64,000 nucleotides of DNA from G963678445 sp963678445 (GTDB lineage Bacteria; Hydrogenedentota; Hydrogenedentia; Hydrogenedentales; G963678445): contig OY782877.1 in the NCBI GenBank assembly GCA_963678445.1, positions 2,728,001 through 2,792,000 of the forward strand. The letters run 5' to 3'. Positions 18,884 to 27,152 of this stretch are shown one piece after another. Each line of letters begins with the position of its first letter. Within the stretch, counting starts at the first letter, position 1. A program made the translations under genes and the position numbers. The notes under the pieces are model-generated. The model did not search any database. It saw only the letters and a list, made by a program, of their open reading frames with translations, and was not told the origin of the DNA.

Positions 18884-19882
18884 ATGCAAAAAACCATTAC
18901 ATTAGGGGCGGCTGTCCCGAAATTTACTTCGAAAATCAAACTGTCGCGGCCCAATAGCGTAAAAGCAATGTTCACCACCTGGACTGCTCTTTCCCTTCTG
19001 TTCGCTGTCCTGATCGCTGTTAACGCATCCGCAGCCCGCCGAGAACCTGTAAAGGAAGTCGGGTTGGACATGCAAGTAGACGGTACGCCCTGGCTAAAAA
19101 GTATGGTTACCCCCTATGAACGGCGTGGTCATGAAAACCGGGAAAAAACCTACAAAGTCTACACCCACCTGTATGATTTCGAGGGGAAAGCGCTCATAAC
19201 CAAGGGCGCCGGGGGTAAATTTACCCATCATCGGGGTTTGTTCATCGGTTGGAAAGATACCTTGGTCGGTGATGTGGATTATGACACCTGGCATATGCCT
19301 AATTGTTACCAACAGCTCAATACTGTGGTGGAAAATAAGCCTGACAGCGGGAAACAGGTGTTGAAAATCGATTGGAGCACGTTAAAGGGAAAACCCTTCA
19401 TTTGCGAGACGCGTACCCTTGAGGCACATGCGGGTAAAGACGGTGCGCGTATCATCGACTTCACCTCACATCTGGAGAGCAAAGCAGGAGACATCCCCCT
19501 CAAGGGTGACCTGCAACATGCAGGCATGCAAATTCGTCTGGCGAATGAGGTCAGCGAGCACGAAGAAACCACCAGCTACATTCTCCCTGAAGGTATCGAA
19601 GAACAAGACAACAATCAGGTAGAAGGCGCATGGTGGGTCTGCTGCAGCGCCGTTGTCAACGAAAAGCGCTACTGGATCATACACATGACGCCACCAACCC
19701 ATCCTACCGGTGTTCCGGTGTACTCCATTCGCCGATATGCCCGTTTTGGCGCTTTCTTTGAACCCACGTTAAAAGAAGATGCTCCGCTCGATCTTCGCTT
19801 CCGTATTCTGGTTTCCGAGCGAGAGCTTGATCAGAAAGCCTGTCAGGAACTTTATAACGCTTATGCGGAGTCAATAAAATGA
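18884..19882 (+). CDS. Exported DUF6807 (PmoA-like) family protein
   Basis: 332 residues from ATG 18884, which has GGGGAGAG 4 nt upstream; an upstream in-frame ATG at 18860 lacks a ribosome site. A hydrophobic segment (about 29-50, ending ASA) looks like an uncleaved or late signal sequence. The KFTHHRGLFIGW motif, the later DLQHAGMQIR and the C-terminal RFGAFFEP stretch are typical of DUF6807, sometimes labelled methane oxygenase PmoA; that label should not be read as methane oxidation. Family members usually sit beside glycosidases, Gfo/Idh dehydrogenases and sulfatases in carbohydrate gene clusters, and their reaction is not established. Here it follows the rhamnosidase by 89 nt and overlaps the next gene by 4 nt (ATGA), so the three are probably one operon. 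Confidence 0.8.
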   Translation: MQKTITLGAAVPKFTSKIKLSRPNSVKAMFTTWTALSLLFAVLIAVNASAARREPVKEVGLDMQVDGTPWLKSMVTPYERRGHENREKTYKVYTHLYDFEGKALITKGAGGKFTHHRGLFIGWKDTLVGDVDYDTWHMPNCYQQLNTVVENKPDSGKQVLKIDWSTLKGKPFICETRTLEAHAGKDGARIIDFTSHLESKAGDIPLKGDLQHAGMQIRLANEVSEHEETTSYILPEGIEEQDNNQVEGAWWVCCSAVVNEKRYWIIHMTPPTHPTGVPVYSIRRYARFGAFFEPTLKEDAPLDLRFRILVSERELDQKACQELYNAYAESIK

Positions 19883-20391
19883 ATATTGGGGTTATGAGCG
19901 ACACTCATGGCAATCGGAAGTTTATGCATCGCGTGGCCGATCAGATGCGTCAGGATGCAGGCGTAACGCTCATCATTCACTTGGGCGACAACTTCGAAGA
20001 CGCTGAAGAACTGCGTGACTATGGCCATACCGTGCATATGGTTCCTGGCCTATGGTGCCCTGAATATCGTAATAACCGGGTTCCCAAAACGACATTAGAT
20101 AGTTTTGATGGGGTAAGCATTGCCTGTGCCCACGCAGAAGATGACCTGCAAAATAAAGCGCAACAGGCCGATGTGGTGCTTGTGGGACATACACACTGCG
20201 GTAAAATTGAACAACGCGGCGATGTCCTGTGGTTGAATCCGGGACACCTCAAAGCCCCCACCAGCCGCAACCAGCCACCGACCTACGGCATCCTGTGGCT
20301 TAGTGAAGAAAGCATACGCGCTACCCTGCATAACATCAACGGCACCATACGCGACGAACTGATTTGTGCGCGTAGCCGATGTCCCCAATAG
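19879..20391 (+). CDS. YfcE/MJ0936-type metallophosphoesterase
   Basis: 170 residues starting in an ATGA overlap with the DUF6807 stop, which implies translational coupling. Calcineurin-like metal-binding motifs are visible: D8-T-H10 in MSDTHGN, G36-D37-N38, H85, G103-H104-T-H106, and a final NPGH. The usual size of this small single-domain family is 160-180 residues. Odd point: the conserved GN(C/H)D motif that normally supplies a bridging asparagine reads PGLWCPEY (56-63) here, so one metal ligand may be missing or supplied from elsewhere. A cytoplasmic phosphodiesterase is the simplest reading, since there is no signal peptide. The substrate is unknown. Confidence 0.82.
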   Translation: MNIGVMSDTHGNRKFMHRVADQMRQDAGVTLIIHLGDNFEDAEELRDYGHTVHMVPGLWCPEYRNNRVPKTTLDSFDGVSIACAHAEDDLQNKAQQADVVLVGHTHCGKIEQRGDVLWLNPGHLKAPTSRNQPPTYGILWLSEESIRATLHNINGTIRDELICARSRCPQ

Positions 20392-20407
20392 ATTCAATTT
20401 TTCATTC

Positions 20408-20434
20408 AACCTGCCCTTTTCGGGCAGGTTTTTT
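20408..20434 (+). terminator. Rho-independent terminator
   Basis: AACCTGCCC, a 5-nt loop (TTTTC), then GGGCAGGTT and a run of T, 17 nt after the phosphoesterase stop. It closes the rhamnosidase/DUF6807/phosphoesterase transcript. Confidence 0.88.
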
Positions 20435-20470
20435 ATTGGTGCTCATTTCGGTACTGTAAGCGGTTTTTCT

Positions 20471-20516
20471 CAACGCAGAGATGCCAAGTGCGCAAAGTTG
20501 CGCAGAGAAGCGCGAG
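20471..20516. repeat. CGCAGAG-type short repeat tract
   Basis: A stretch of imperfect CGCAGAG/CGCAAAG units (AACGCAGAGATGCC, then GCGCAAAGTTGCGCAGAG). Tracts of this kind recur between genes in many environmental bacterial genomes; I recognise the pattern and know no function for it. It lies in the 271-bp gap between the phosphoesterase operon and the next gene. Confidence 0.5.
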
Positions 20517-20585
20517 GAACGTTTGAGGAAATTAGGATTATGGTAAGGATGAGTAGAAACTGACTAAAGTTTTTTTGAAGGGGGT

Positions 20586-20623
20586 CTGGGGGAGACTTTT
20601 TGTTCACAAAAAGTCTCCCCCAG
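20586..20623. promoter_or_regulatory. Perfect 17-bp inverted repeat ahead of a phosphoesterase gene
   Basis: CTGGGGGAGACTTTTTG, loop TTCA, then its exact complement, ending 39 nt before the downstream start codon. The stem is unusually long and perfect for chance. It would form a strong RNA hairpin in the leader and could attenuate transcription, protect the message or be a small mobile-element remnant. There is no U tract after it, so a simple terminator is less likely. Confidence 0.6.
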
Positions 20624-20662
20624 TTATTCCCTCAACCGCTTTTAGCCATGACAGGAGGTATT

Positions 20663-22201
20663 ATGAAGTTCATAAGTTGGTTGCTATGGAGTGTATGTGT
20701 GTTGTGTTCTGCTGCCGGGATGGCGGCAACACCTGCGCAGGGGGTTGTTTATCACGATGCGAATAAAAATGCTGTCTTCGACGCTGATGAAACCGGTGTG
20801 CCGGGTGTTTGCATATCAAATGGACGTGATGTGGTTGTTACAGACGCTGAGGGGCGTTATACGGTAGCGGTTGGTGAGGATACGGGGCTTTTCGTTATTA
20901 AACCGGCGCAGTGGACTACGCCGGTTTCTGCAGAGCAACTGCCGCAGCATTATTATTTACACAAGCCTGCCGGGTCTCCTACCTTAAAACCTGCGGGTGT
21001 TGCCCCCACGGGGCCGCTTCCGGAGCAGGTTAACTTTCCTTTATATCCTCATGAGGAATCGGATGCATTTCGTGTTATCCTTTTTGGCGATCCGCAGGCG
21101 CGCGGTCTGAAAGAGGTGAATTTTGTTCTGCACGATGTGGTGGATGAATTGATTGGCAGTAATGCGGCGTTTGGCATCTCGCTTGGTGATATGGTGGCGG
21201 ACGATCCGGCGCTTTTTTCGGAATTAAGTCAGGGCATCGCACAAATTGGCATCCCTTGGCATAATGTTTTCGGGAACCATGATTTTAATCGCGGGGTGCA
21301 AGACAATCTGTATTCCGATGAGACCTTTGAGCGTTTCTTCGGTCCCAGTACCTATGCCTTTGAATATGGGAATGTTGCTTTTATCAATTTCAAGAACTTG
21401 GTCTTTAACGGAGAAGGCAAATATCGTATCCGTTTCACGGATGACCAACTTTCTTTCGTAGAAAGCTACCTGAAACAGGTTCCGCAGGAAAAATTGGTCG
21501 TGTTGCTGATGCACGCGCCCATTGTCGACTGCGCCAACCGACGTGATATGTACGCGCTTATTCAGGACCGTCCCCATACGCTTAGCCTTGCGGGGCATAC
21601 GCATGAATTGGCGCATATATTCATTGATCGACATATGGGATGGCGGGGGGATAAGCCGCATCATCTGTATGTCAACGGGACGGTTTGTGGTTCCTGGTGG
21701 TGTGGCAATATTGATGAGCGTGGTATTCCGCACGCTACGATGAATGACGGGGTGCCCAATGGCTATGCCTTTGTTGATTTTGATGGCGCCGATTACAAAA
21801 TTACCTGGAAGGCGGCACGACGTCCTGCGGATTACCAGATGCATATCTATTTGCCTGATGACATCCCGCAAAAACGGATTGATACAACGGAGCTGCTTGT
21901 GAATGTGTTCTGTGGCTCTGATCGTTCCACCGTGGAGATGTGTATTGACCAGGAGGGGGGCTGGATACCGCTGCAGCAAACACGCACTACGGATCCGGAA
22001 TGTGAACGGATGAATAAACTTAACAAATACCGCAATGAAAACGTCTTTGGCTACAACATGGATGAGGCTCATGATACAACACATATCTGGAAAGGGTCGT
22101 TGCCGTCTTCACTGACTCCCGGCAGCCACCATGTCAGTGTGCGCACGACGGATATGTTTGGGCAGTGCTGGACTGCGCATCGGGTATTTCGGGTGCGTTA
22201 G
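20663..22201 (+). CDS. Secreted calcineurin-like phosphoesterase with MetallophosN/C domains
   Basis: 512 residues. The start at 20663 follows AGGAGGTATT, an excellent ribosome site; a longer in-frame ATG at 20600 lies inside the leader hairpin and is rejected. Signal peptide about 1-23 (ends GMAA). Then an SdrD-B-like N-terminal domain (GVVYHDANKNAVFDADETG), a catalytic metallophosphoesterase domain (FGDPQ, LGDMVADD, FGNHDFN, LLMHAPI, LAGHTHE) and a C-terminal beta domain (DYQMHIYLPDDIP onward). All five metal-binding motifs are present. Such proteins are common in the periplasm of PVC bacteria and Bacteroidetes; the substrate is usually unknown. It is transcribed alone: hairpin-containing leader before it, terminator after it. 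Confidence 0.88.
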   Translation: MKFISWLLWSVCVLCSAAGMAATPAQGVVYHDANKNAVFDADETGVPGVCISNGRDVVVTDAEGRYTVAVGEDTGLFVIKPAQWTTPVSAEQLPQHYYLHKPAGSPTLKPAGVAPTGPLPEQVNFPLYPHEESDAFRVILFGDPQARGLKEVNFVLHDVVDELIGSNAAFGISLGDMVADDPALFSELSQGIAQIGIPWHNVFGNHDFNRGVQDNLYSDETFERFFGPSTYAFEYGNVAFINFKNLVFNGEGKYRIRFTDDQLSFVESYLKQVPQEKLVVLLMHAPIVDCANRRDMYALIQDRPHTLSLAGHTHELAHIFIDRHMGWRGDKPHHLYVNGTVCGSWWCGNIDERGIPHATMNDGVPNGYAFVDFDGADYKITWKAARRPADYQMHIYLPDDIPQKRIDTTELLVNVFCGSDRSTVEMCIDQEGGWIPLQQTRTTDPECERMNKLNKYRNENVFGYNMDEAHDTTHIWKGSLPSSLTPGSHHVSVRTTDMFGQCWTAHRVFRVR

Positions 22202-22226
22202 GCGAGGGTGAGATAGTTTTGATAAA

Positions 22227-22264
22227 AAATGCGAGGCCTGTCCATCGGGATAGGCCTCGCATTT
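22227..22264. terminator. Bidirectional terminator
   Basis: AAATGCGAGGCCT and AGGCCTCGCATTT flank a 12-nt loop between two convergent genes. An A-run precedes it and TTTCATTT follows it, so it can act in both directions. Confidence 0.8.
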
Positions 22265-22316
22265 CATTTGTCAGCGGATTGGCGCTAGCGCAACAGCAGT
22301 TGCGTATGCTGCGCTT

Positions 22317-25091
22317 TTAGGGGAGCTCTTTTATTCGGATGTTGCGGAAGCAAACCAGAGAGTCGTGTTTGCAAAAACAGATACGACCGTCATCGCGTCG
22401 AAGACCGGGGTGCGGTTTGCCATCAGGTGCGCCGTTTTCGATGAACTCGTTGAGGTCTACGTCGTTAATAACTTCGCCATTCAGCGTAACCTTGATGTGG
22501 CGTCCATCGGCTAAGATTTCCTCGCTGTTCCATTCTCCGACAGGTTTGAGGAAGCCGTGTTTTGCTGGAGCAACACCATAGATGGAACCATGGTATTGGT
22601 AAACTTCCAGCGTTTTGTATTGATCCGCGGTGTTGTCCAAAACCTGTATTTCCATCCCTTCCGATGCAGCATGTTTCATGAAAGGAACGCGGATGCCCAG
22701 ACCGTTATTGGCGCCAGGGGTCAATTTGAATTCGAAGCGGAGCACGAAGTTAGCATAATCTTTGGTCGTATAGAGGTTTTTCTGTGCCCCTTTGCGACAA
22801 ATCAGTGTGCCAAACTCAACTTCATGTCTGCGCATATCGCCATCCCAACCTGTCAGGTCGAGACCGTTGAAAAGAGGGACAAAGCCCTCTTCGTTCATTG
22901 CCTGGGGGGCAGGCGGTATTTCCACGTCACCTACCGCAGCGATGCGATCTTCAGCTGCTTTTCGTAGTTCGGAATCGGACAGGTAGGGCAGAGCTTGTTT
23001 TAAGGCCCCAATAGATTTACCGCAACGGCGTCCTTTGTCGTCTTTGTCCTGGGGGCAGACAATATGGACGACGGCTTTGGCGGCTACTTCTTTGATGCTT
23101 TCATCCTGCAAATAGGTTGCCGCTAAAACAGCAGCGTCTGGCTTGCGCATATCGCCTAAATCGCTCAGGATGAGTTCCTTTTCTGCATCCGAAACCGCCA
23201 ACGCCATCAGCTCTTTGTATGCCCAGAGTTTGTTTTCTGTGGCGATGGGGTATTTGCGTACCAAGCGCAGGCAGCCTTCCAGCATGGTTTGGCGCAGGTC
23301 GCCCGCTTCCGCCTGCTGTAATAATGCAATCAGCTCTTCCACTACAGTCGGACTTTGCCAGTCCGCCAACGCACGACAAGCAGATTCCGCAATTGCCGGA
23401 TCTTCATTTTGGGCTTCCTTTGCCATCGTCTGTTGCGCTTTTTGGTCATCGATGTCGATAAGTACGCGGTGCAGACGTCCACGTTGGGGCATGGCAGCAT
23501 TGTGCAATGCCGCACGCACATCGCTGCTTTGTTTATCTTCTCGTTCTATACGTTTAGCAACGGCGACGACAGCCTGATGCGCAGCATCGACCTCTTTATC
23601 CTTGTCTGCCGCTAACAACAATTCCACCAGACGGGGCAAGTCTTCGGGGGAGGCCAACACGCTACATGCGTCTAACGCCGCTATGCGTACCACCAATGCG
23701 TCGTCCTGGGTCTGTTCGAAAACGACATCCTTGGCATTTTCTGCGCGACGGGCCGCCAGGATTTCGAGCAACGCTTTTTTAGCTTGGGAGGATGCCTTGG
23801 GTACAGCGCGTGCAAGAGTGCGTACAACTTTTTTGTTATCCGGTACCCGCAACAAAGCGTCTTGCGCTGTCTTACGTTCATTCGTATCTTTTGCATTCAG
23901 CAGCATACTGAGTAGCGGTTTCAGAGGGCGTTTTTCGCCGTAGCGGGTGATGTTTTGTGCTGCTGCTATACGAATTTCCTGGTCGTCTGACTCAAGTGCA
24001 TCCAGCAGCGCATCCTTTGCTTGTGAATTGTCGCGTCGACCCAGCATGCACAGGATTTCTGCACGCATGGCAGGCGAAACGGATTCGCTTTTTTTGACCC
24101 AGTCCTTCGTTACACCGCGATCGGGGAATTGATCTGAAAGAAGTAATGCCGCGCCCCGCAGTTCAGAATCGTCACTATCCATTACATCCAGGAGCGTTGG
24201 TATCGCATCGTCTCCCGTCACCTTTACCAGCACGCCAAGTGCTGCGCATTGCACGTTGCTATCGATTTGTTCGGTCGGGAAGGACATGAGTTTCTGACAA
24301 ATGGATTTTGCCGCTTCTTTTTCACCTATTTCAGCAAGGCGTTTGGCATATTGCAGATACAACGAGACGGCGCGTGCACGCGCACAGCGTGTATCGGCTT
24401 CGATAGCCTGTTCAAACAGAGCATCTGCATTTGCGATTCCTGTTTGCGCGATTGCAAACAACGCGGCATCGCGTATTTCGGGCGCTGCGTCTATTGCCAA
24501 CTTGCGATAGGTGTTTGCAGCCTGCGCGCAGCGCAGCTCACCCAGTGCCTGCACAGTACGCGCCAGTACCGGCCCTTCCACTTTCTGTAACTGTTGCAGC
24601 AGCATACCCGTTGCAGCCGGTGTGCCGATTTCGGTCAGCACACGAATCGCGGCATCGTACAGCGCTTTCTCCGCTATGCAATCCGCAACCGCTGCCAGGC
24701 ATGCATCATCGCCTACCCACTGCAATTGACGTAGCAGGAAGATTTTAACCTGCGGTTCCTGATCACTTTGTAACGATTTCGTCAGGGCTGCGACCCATTG
24801 TGCGCGGTGTGCAGCACTTGCGTTGGGTAAGGACAAGTATTTCGTCAAACCGCTTGTCGCAAAACGTATCTTGACGTCTTTGGCGCCGTCATTGGCCACC
24901 AACTGGCCGCACAGCGTGTCCAGGGCATCCGGTCCCTGCGCCAGAACAGCTTCGCAGATTTCCGCCAATTCTGCTGCGCTTTGCGCGGGCAGGCGTTCTA
25001 CTAACGCGTCCAAATCCGCCATTGCGCCCGCTGACAAAAACAGCATAGCGCCGAGCAGCATTACAAACGCTGATTTTTTCCACTGTTTCAT
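22317..25091 (-). CDS. Exported HEAT-repeat protein with C-terminal DUF1080 domain
   Basis: 924 residues from ATG 25091; the open frame extends 12 codons further, but the signal peptide (MKQWKKSAFVMLLGAM onward, ending AGAMA) begins at this methionine. Residues about 45-690 form a long array of HEAT-like alpha repeats (LLDVMDSDDSELRGAALLL is a typical unit). Residues about 710-924 are a DUF1080 / 3-keto-disaccharide hydrolase domain: FVPLFNGLDLTGW, FVLRFEFKLTPGANNGLGIR, MEIQVLDN. DUF1080 is a concanavalin-like fold; some members hydrolyse 3-keto-glycosides produced by Gfo/Idh-type oxidoreductases, which agrees with the oxidoreductase gene 67 nt upstream. The HEAT array may be a protein-binding scaffold. 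Probably periplasmic. Confidence 0.88.
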   Translation of the reverse strand: MKQWKKSAFVMLLGAMLFLSAGAMADLDALVERLPAQSAAELAEICEAVLAQGPDALDTLCGQLVANDGAKDVKIRFATSGLTKYLSLPNASAAHRAQWVAALTKSLQSDQEPQVKIFLLRQLQWVGDDACLAAVADCIAEKALYDAAIRVLTEIGTPAATGMLLQQLQKVEGPVLARTVQALGELRCAQAANTYRKLAIDAAPEIRDAALFAIAQTGIANADALFEQAIEADTRCARARAVSLYLQYAKRLAEIGEKEAAKSICQKLMSFPTEQIDSNVQCAALGVLVKVTGDDAIPTLLDVMDSDDSELRGAALLLSDQFPDRGVTKDWVKKSESVSPAMRAEILCMLGRRDNSQAKDALLDALESDDQEIRIAAAQNITRYGEKRPLKPLLSMLLNAKDTNERKTAQDALLRVPDNKKVVRTLARAVPKASSQAKKALLEILAARRAENAKDVVFEQTQDDALVVRIAALDACSVLASPEDLPRLVELLLAADKDKEVDAAHQAVVAVAKRIEREDKQSSDVRAALHNAAMPQRGRLHRVLIDIDDQKAQQTMAKEAQNEDPAIAESACRALADWQSPTVVEELIALLQQAEAGDLRQTMLEGCLRLVRKYPIATENKLWAYKELMALAVSDAEKELILSDLGDMRKPDAAVLAATYLQDESIKEVAAKAVVHIVCPQDKDDKGRRCGKSIGALKQALPYLSDSELRKAAEDRIAAVGDVEIPPAPQAMNEEGFVPLFNGLDLTGWDGDMRRHEVEFGTLICRKGAQKNLYTTKDYANFVLRFEFKLTPGANNGLGIRVPFMKHAASEGMEIQVLDNTADQYKTLEVYQYHGSIYGVAPAKHGFLKPVGEWNSEEILADGRHIKVTLNGEVINDVDLNEFIENGAPDGKPHPGLRRDDGRICFCKHDSLVCFRNIRIKELP

Positions 25092-25158
25092 ATCCGCTAT
25101 CCTTATTGCGCATGTATTGCTGCGCATCGGTTGAAGGTTTGCTTTTGGTTTTTTGGGA

Positions 25159-26457
25159 TTACATCCGCCAGGGGCCGCGCATCGGCTGGTTGATAAAGCG
25201 GTTGGCTTCGTCGTCGTCGATGAAACGTTGCGTTTCAGGATCGAATTTGAGACTGCGACCTAAGCGTACCGCGATTTTGCCCAAATTGATCAGCGTGCAG
25301 GAGCGATGTCCGTTGGCCTCGTTGAGGGCGAATTTTTTGCGGGTACGCACGCAATGGGCGAAGTCGCCTTCCTGGGGTTCCGGATCGGGGAATTGCGCCA
25401 GTTTCTTTTTGAAATCGGGGATGTCGGATTTAAAGCCGCGGAAGAGTTTTCCGTCCGGTCCTTCAATGTAAGGTGCCCTGCGATCCTTGCCTTCACCATC
25501 CAGCACAATCTCGCAGCCATCGGCGTAGCGCATGGTAATGCGACGCCAGGAACTCACGGCGTCGGGATGCTGCTGAGGCGCATCCACCTCTACCTCTACC
25601 GGGCTGGTGTCATCTTTGCCCAGGAAGTATTGGACCGGATCGATGTAATGCTGGCACATGTCGCCCAGGCCGCCACCGTCATAATCCCAATAGCCGCGGA
25701 AGGTTTGGTGTACGCGGTGCGGGTGGTAGGGTTTATAGGGCGCAGGTCCAAGCCACATATCATAGTCCAATTCTTCCGGTATCGGTTGTGGGGTCAGATC
25801 GGTTTTGCCACTCCAGAAGAATTTCCAGGTAAAGCCTGTGGTCTCGCCGATGGTCACTTTGAGTGGCCATCCGAGCATGCCGCTGTCCACCAGCTTTTTG
25901 ATGGGGTGTACGGTGGAGCCAAAGCTGTAAAAGTCACCTCGGAAGCGGAACCAGGTGTTCAGGCGGAAGATGCGACCGTTGCGTTGCACCGCCTCTACCA
26001 CCTTTTGGCCTTCGCCGATGGTGCGCGTCATGGGTTTTTCACACCAGATGTCCTTACCCGCCTCAGCCGCCATTACGGAAATCAGACCATGCCAGTGGGG
26101 TGGTGTGGGAATGTGGACAATATCAATATCAGGGCGTTCCAGGACTTCGCGAAAGTCACGATATCCCTTTACATCCTTGTCGACCATGGATAGGGCCTGC
26201 TTGAGATGGTTGGCATCCACATCGCAGACCGCCAGCAGTTTGGCGCCGGGGTAGCCCAAGTGGCCACGTCCCATTCCCCCCACCCCAATGACCGCCTTGG
26301 TCAATTGTTCATTGGGGGATGCGTAACATGGGCTGCCCAAGATATGGCGGGGTAGCACGCTGAATGTCGCAGCAGCAGCAGCGCCTTTCAAAAAGGTCCG
26401 TCGGCTCAGGCCTGACGTCGTTCTCCGCGTGTAGCGGATAGATTCTTTTTGTTTCAT
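25159..26457 (-). CDS. Tat-exported Gfo/Idh/MocA family oxidoreductase
   Basis: 432 residues with a twin-arginine signal (SRRTFLKGAAAAATF at about 18-32) and AAGGA 7 nt before the ATG. The Rossmann motif is in AVIGVGGMGRGHLG, the EKPMT active-site motif is present, and the C-terminal GFO_IDH_MocA alpha/beta domain contains WDYDGGGLGDMCQHYIDP. The family oxidises or reduces sugars and their derivatives with bound NAD(P); Tat export implies folding with cofactor in the cytoplasm and activity in the periplasm. It is the first gene of a likely pair with the HEAT-DUF1080 gene, matching the 3-keto-sugar route in which an oxidoreductase makes the substrate of a DUF1080 hydrolase. That pathway link is inference. 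Confidence 0.92.
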   Translation of the reverse strand: MKQKESIRYTRRTTSGLSRRTFLKGAAAAATFSVLPRHILGSPCYASPNEQLTKAVIGVGGMGRGHLGYPGAKLLAVCDVDANHLKQALSMVDKDVKGYRDFREVLERPDIDIVHIPTPPHWHGLISVMAAEAGKDIWCEKPMTRTIGEGQKVVEAVQRNGRIFRLNTWFRFRGDFYSFGSTVHPIKKLVDSGMLGWPLKVTIGETTGFTWKFFWSGKTDLTPQPIPEELDYDMWLGPAPYKPYHPHRVHQTFRGYWDYDGGGLGDMCQHYIDPVQYFLGKDDTSPVEVEVDAPQQHPDAVSSWRRITMRYADGCEIVLDGEGKDRRAPYIEGPDGKLFRGFKSDIPDFKKKLAQFPDPEPQEGDFAHCVRTRKKFALNEANGHRSCTLINLGKIAVRLGRSLKFDPETQRFIDDDEANRFINQPMRGPWRM

Positions 26458-26670
26458 GTGTTTATCCTTTATTCCTACAAACCCAACGTCTGTTTATATC
26501 CTCATTTTAACTGTCCGGGAAGCTATGCCCGACCCCCGAAGCTCGCTGGCGAATCTGAGCACAGTAAAATTCTATTTTTATGACGGCTTTTGGAATAAAG
26601 ACGTCAAGAGTTCGGTAAAATACTCCCATGTACACTACAAGAACACTGCGGGAAGGCTGATAGGAGCATG

Positions 26671-27102
26671 CTACCGTCGAATGCAGATCGTCAAACAGTT
26701 TTTTTCCTGCTGTCGGCAATAGTGCAAGTTATCTACCATGTCGCGCACCAAGTGTATCCCTAATCCCCCAATTGGACGGTCTTCCAGCGCCAATTCAGTA
26801 TCGGGCTCTGGTGCGGAACAGGGATCGAAAGGACGGCCGTCGTCTTCGATCGACATACAGAGCGCTGTATCGGTTACCTGTAACGATACGGCTATCTGGT
26901 GTTGCCCTTCGTCTTTATACGCATACTTGATGATGTTGGTTAGCAGTTCTTCCAGAACCAGCTCGACCGCATACGCCGCCTTGGGCGAAAGTGCTTGTGC
27001 TTCCAGAAAGGTGTGAACAGACGCATTTAAAGCGGTTACTTCCGCTAACTCATTGCGGATTGAGTACTGCTTGATGCACTCCGGTTTTGCCGTCCCGCTC
27101 AT
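26671..27102 (-). CDS. RsbW-like anti-sigma factor / serine-protein kinase ATPase
   Basis: 143 residues, a single HATPase_c_2 domain. The N box is ELLTNIIKYAY (E52, N56), the G1 box is DDGRPFDP (87-94) and the G2 box is IGGLGIHLVRD (111-121). These are diagnostic of the RsbW/SpoIIAB group, which phosphorylates an anti-sigma-factor antagonist and binds a sigma factor or another partner. No antagonist (STAS) or PP2C phosphatase gene lies in the window, so its partner is encoded elsewhere. The gene starts 50 nt after the membrane spermidine-synthase-like gene and may be cotranscribed with it. A GGAGG lies 13 nt before the ATG, a rather long spacing. Confidence 0.88.
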   Translation of the reverse strand: MSGTAKPECIKQYSIRNELAEVTALNASVHTFLEAQALSPKAAYAVELVLEELLTNIIKYAYKDEGQHQIAVSLQVTDTALCMSIEDDGRPFDPCSAPEPDTELALEDRPIGGLGIHLVRDMVDNLHYCRQQEKNCLTICIRR

Positions 27103-27152
27103 ACGTCTCTTTCAACCTCCTGGCATTAGTATCCCACGCCCTATGCCTCCAT

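Noticed and set aside
18884..19882. Methane mono-oxygenase subunit (PmoA)
   Set aside because: The name attached to this family is misleading; the protein is a soluble exported DUF6807 member in a glycan gene cluster and lacks the membrane helices of PmoA.
26458..26670. Small plus-strand gene in the gap between the anti-sigma and oxidoreductase genes
   Set aside because: The 88-codon frame overlaps the end of the anti-sigma gene, lacks a ribosome site and has no protein-like pattern.
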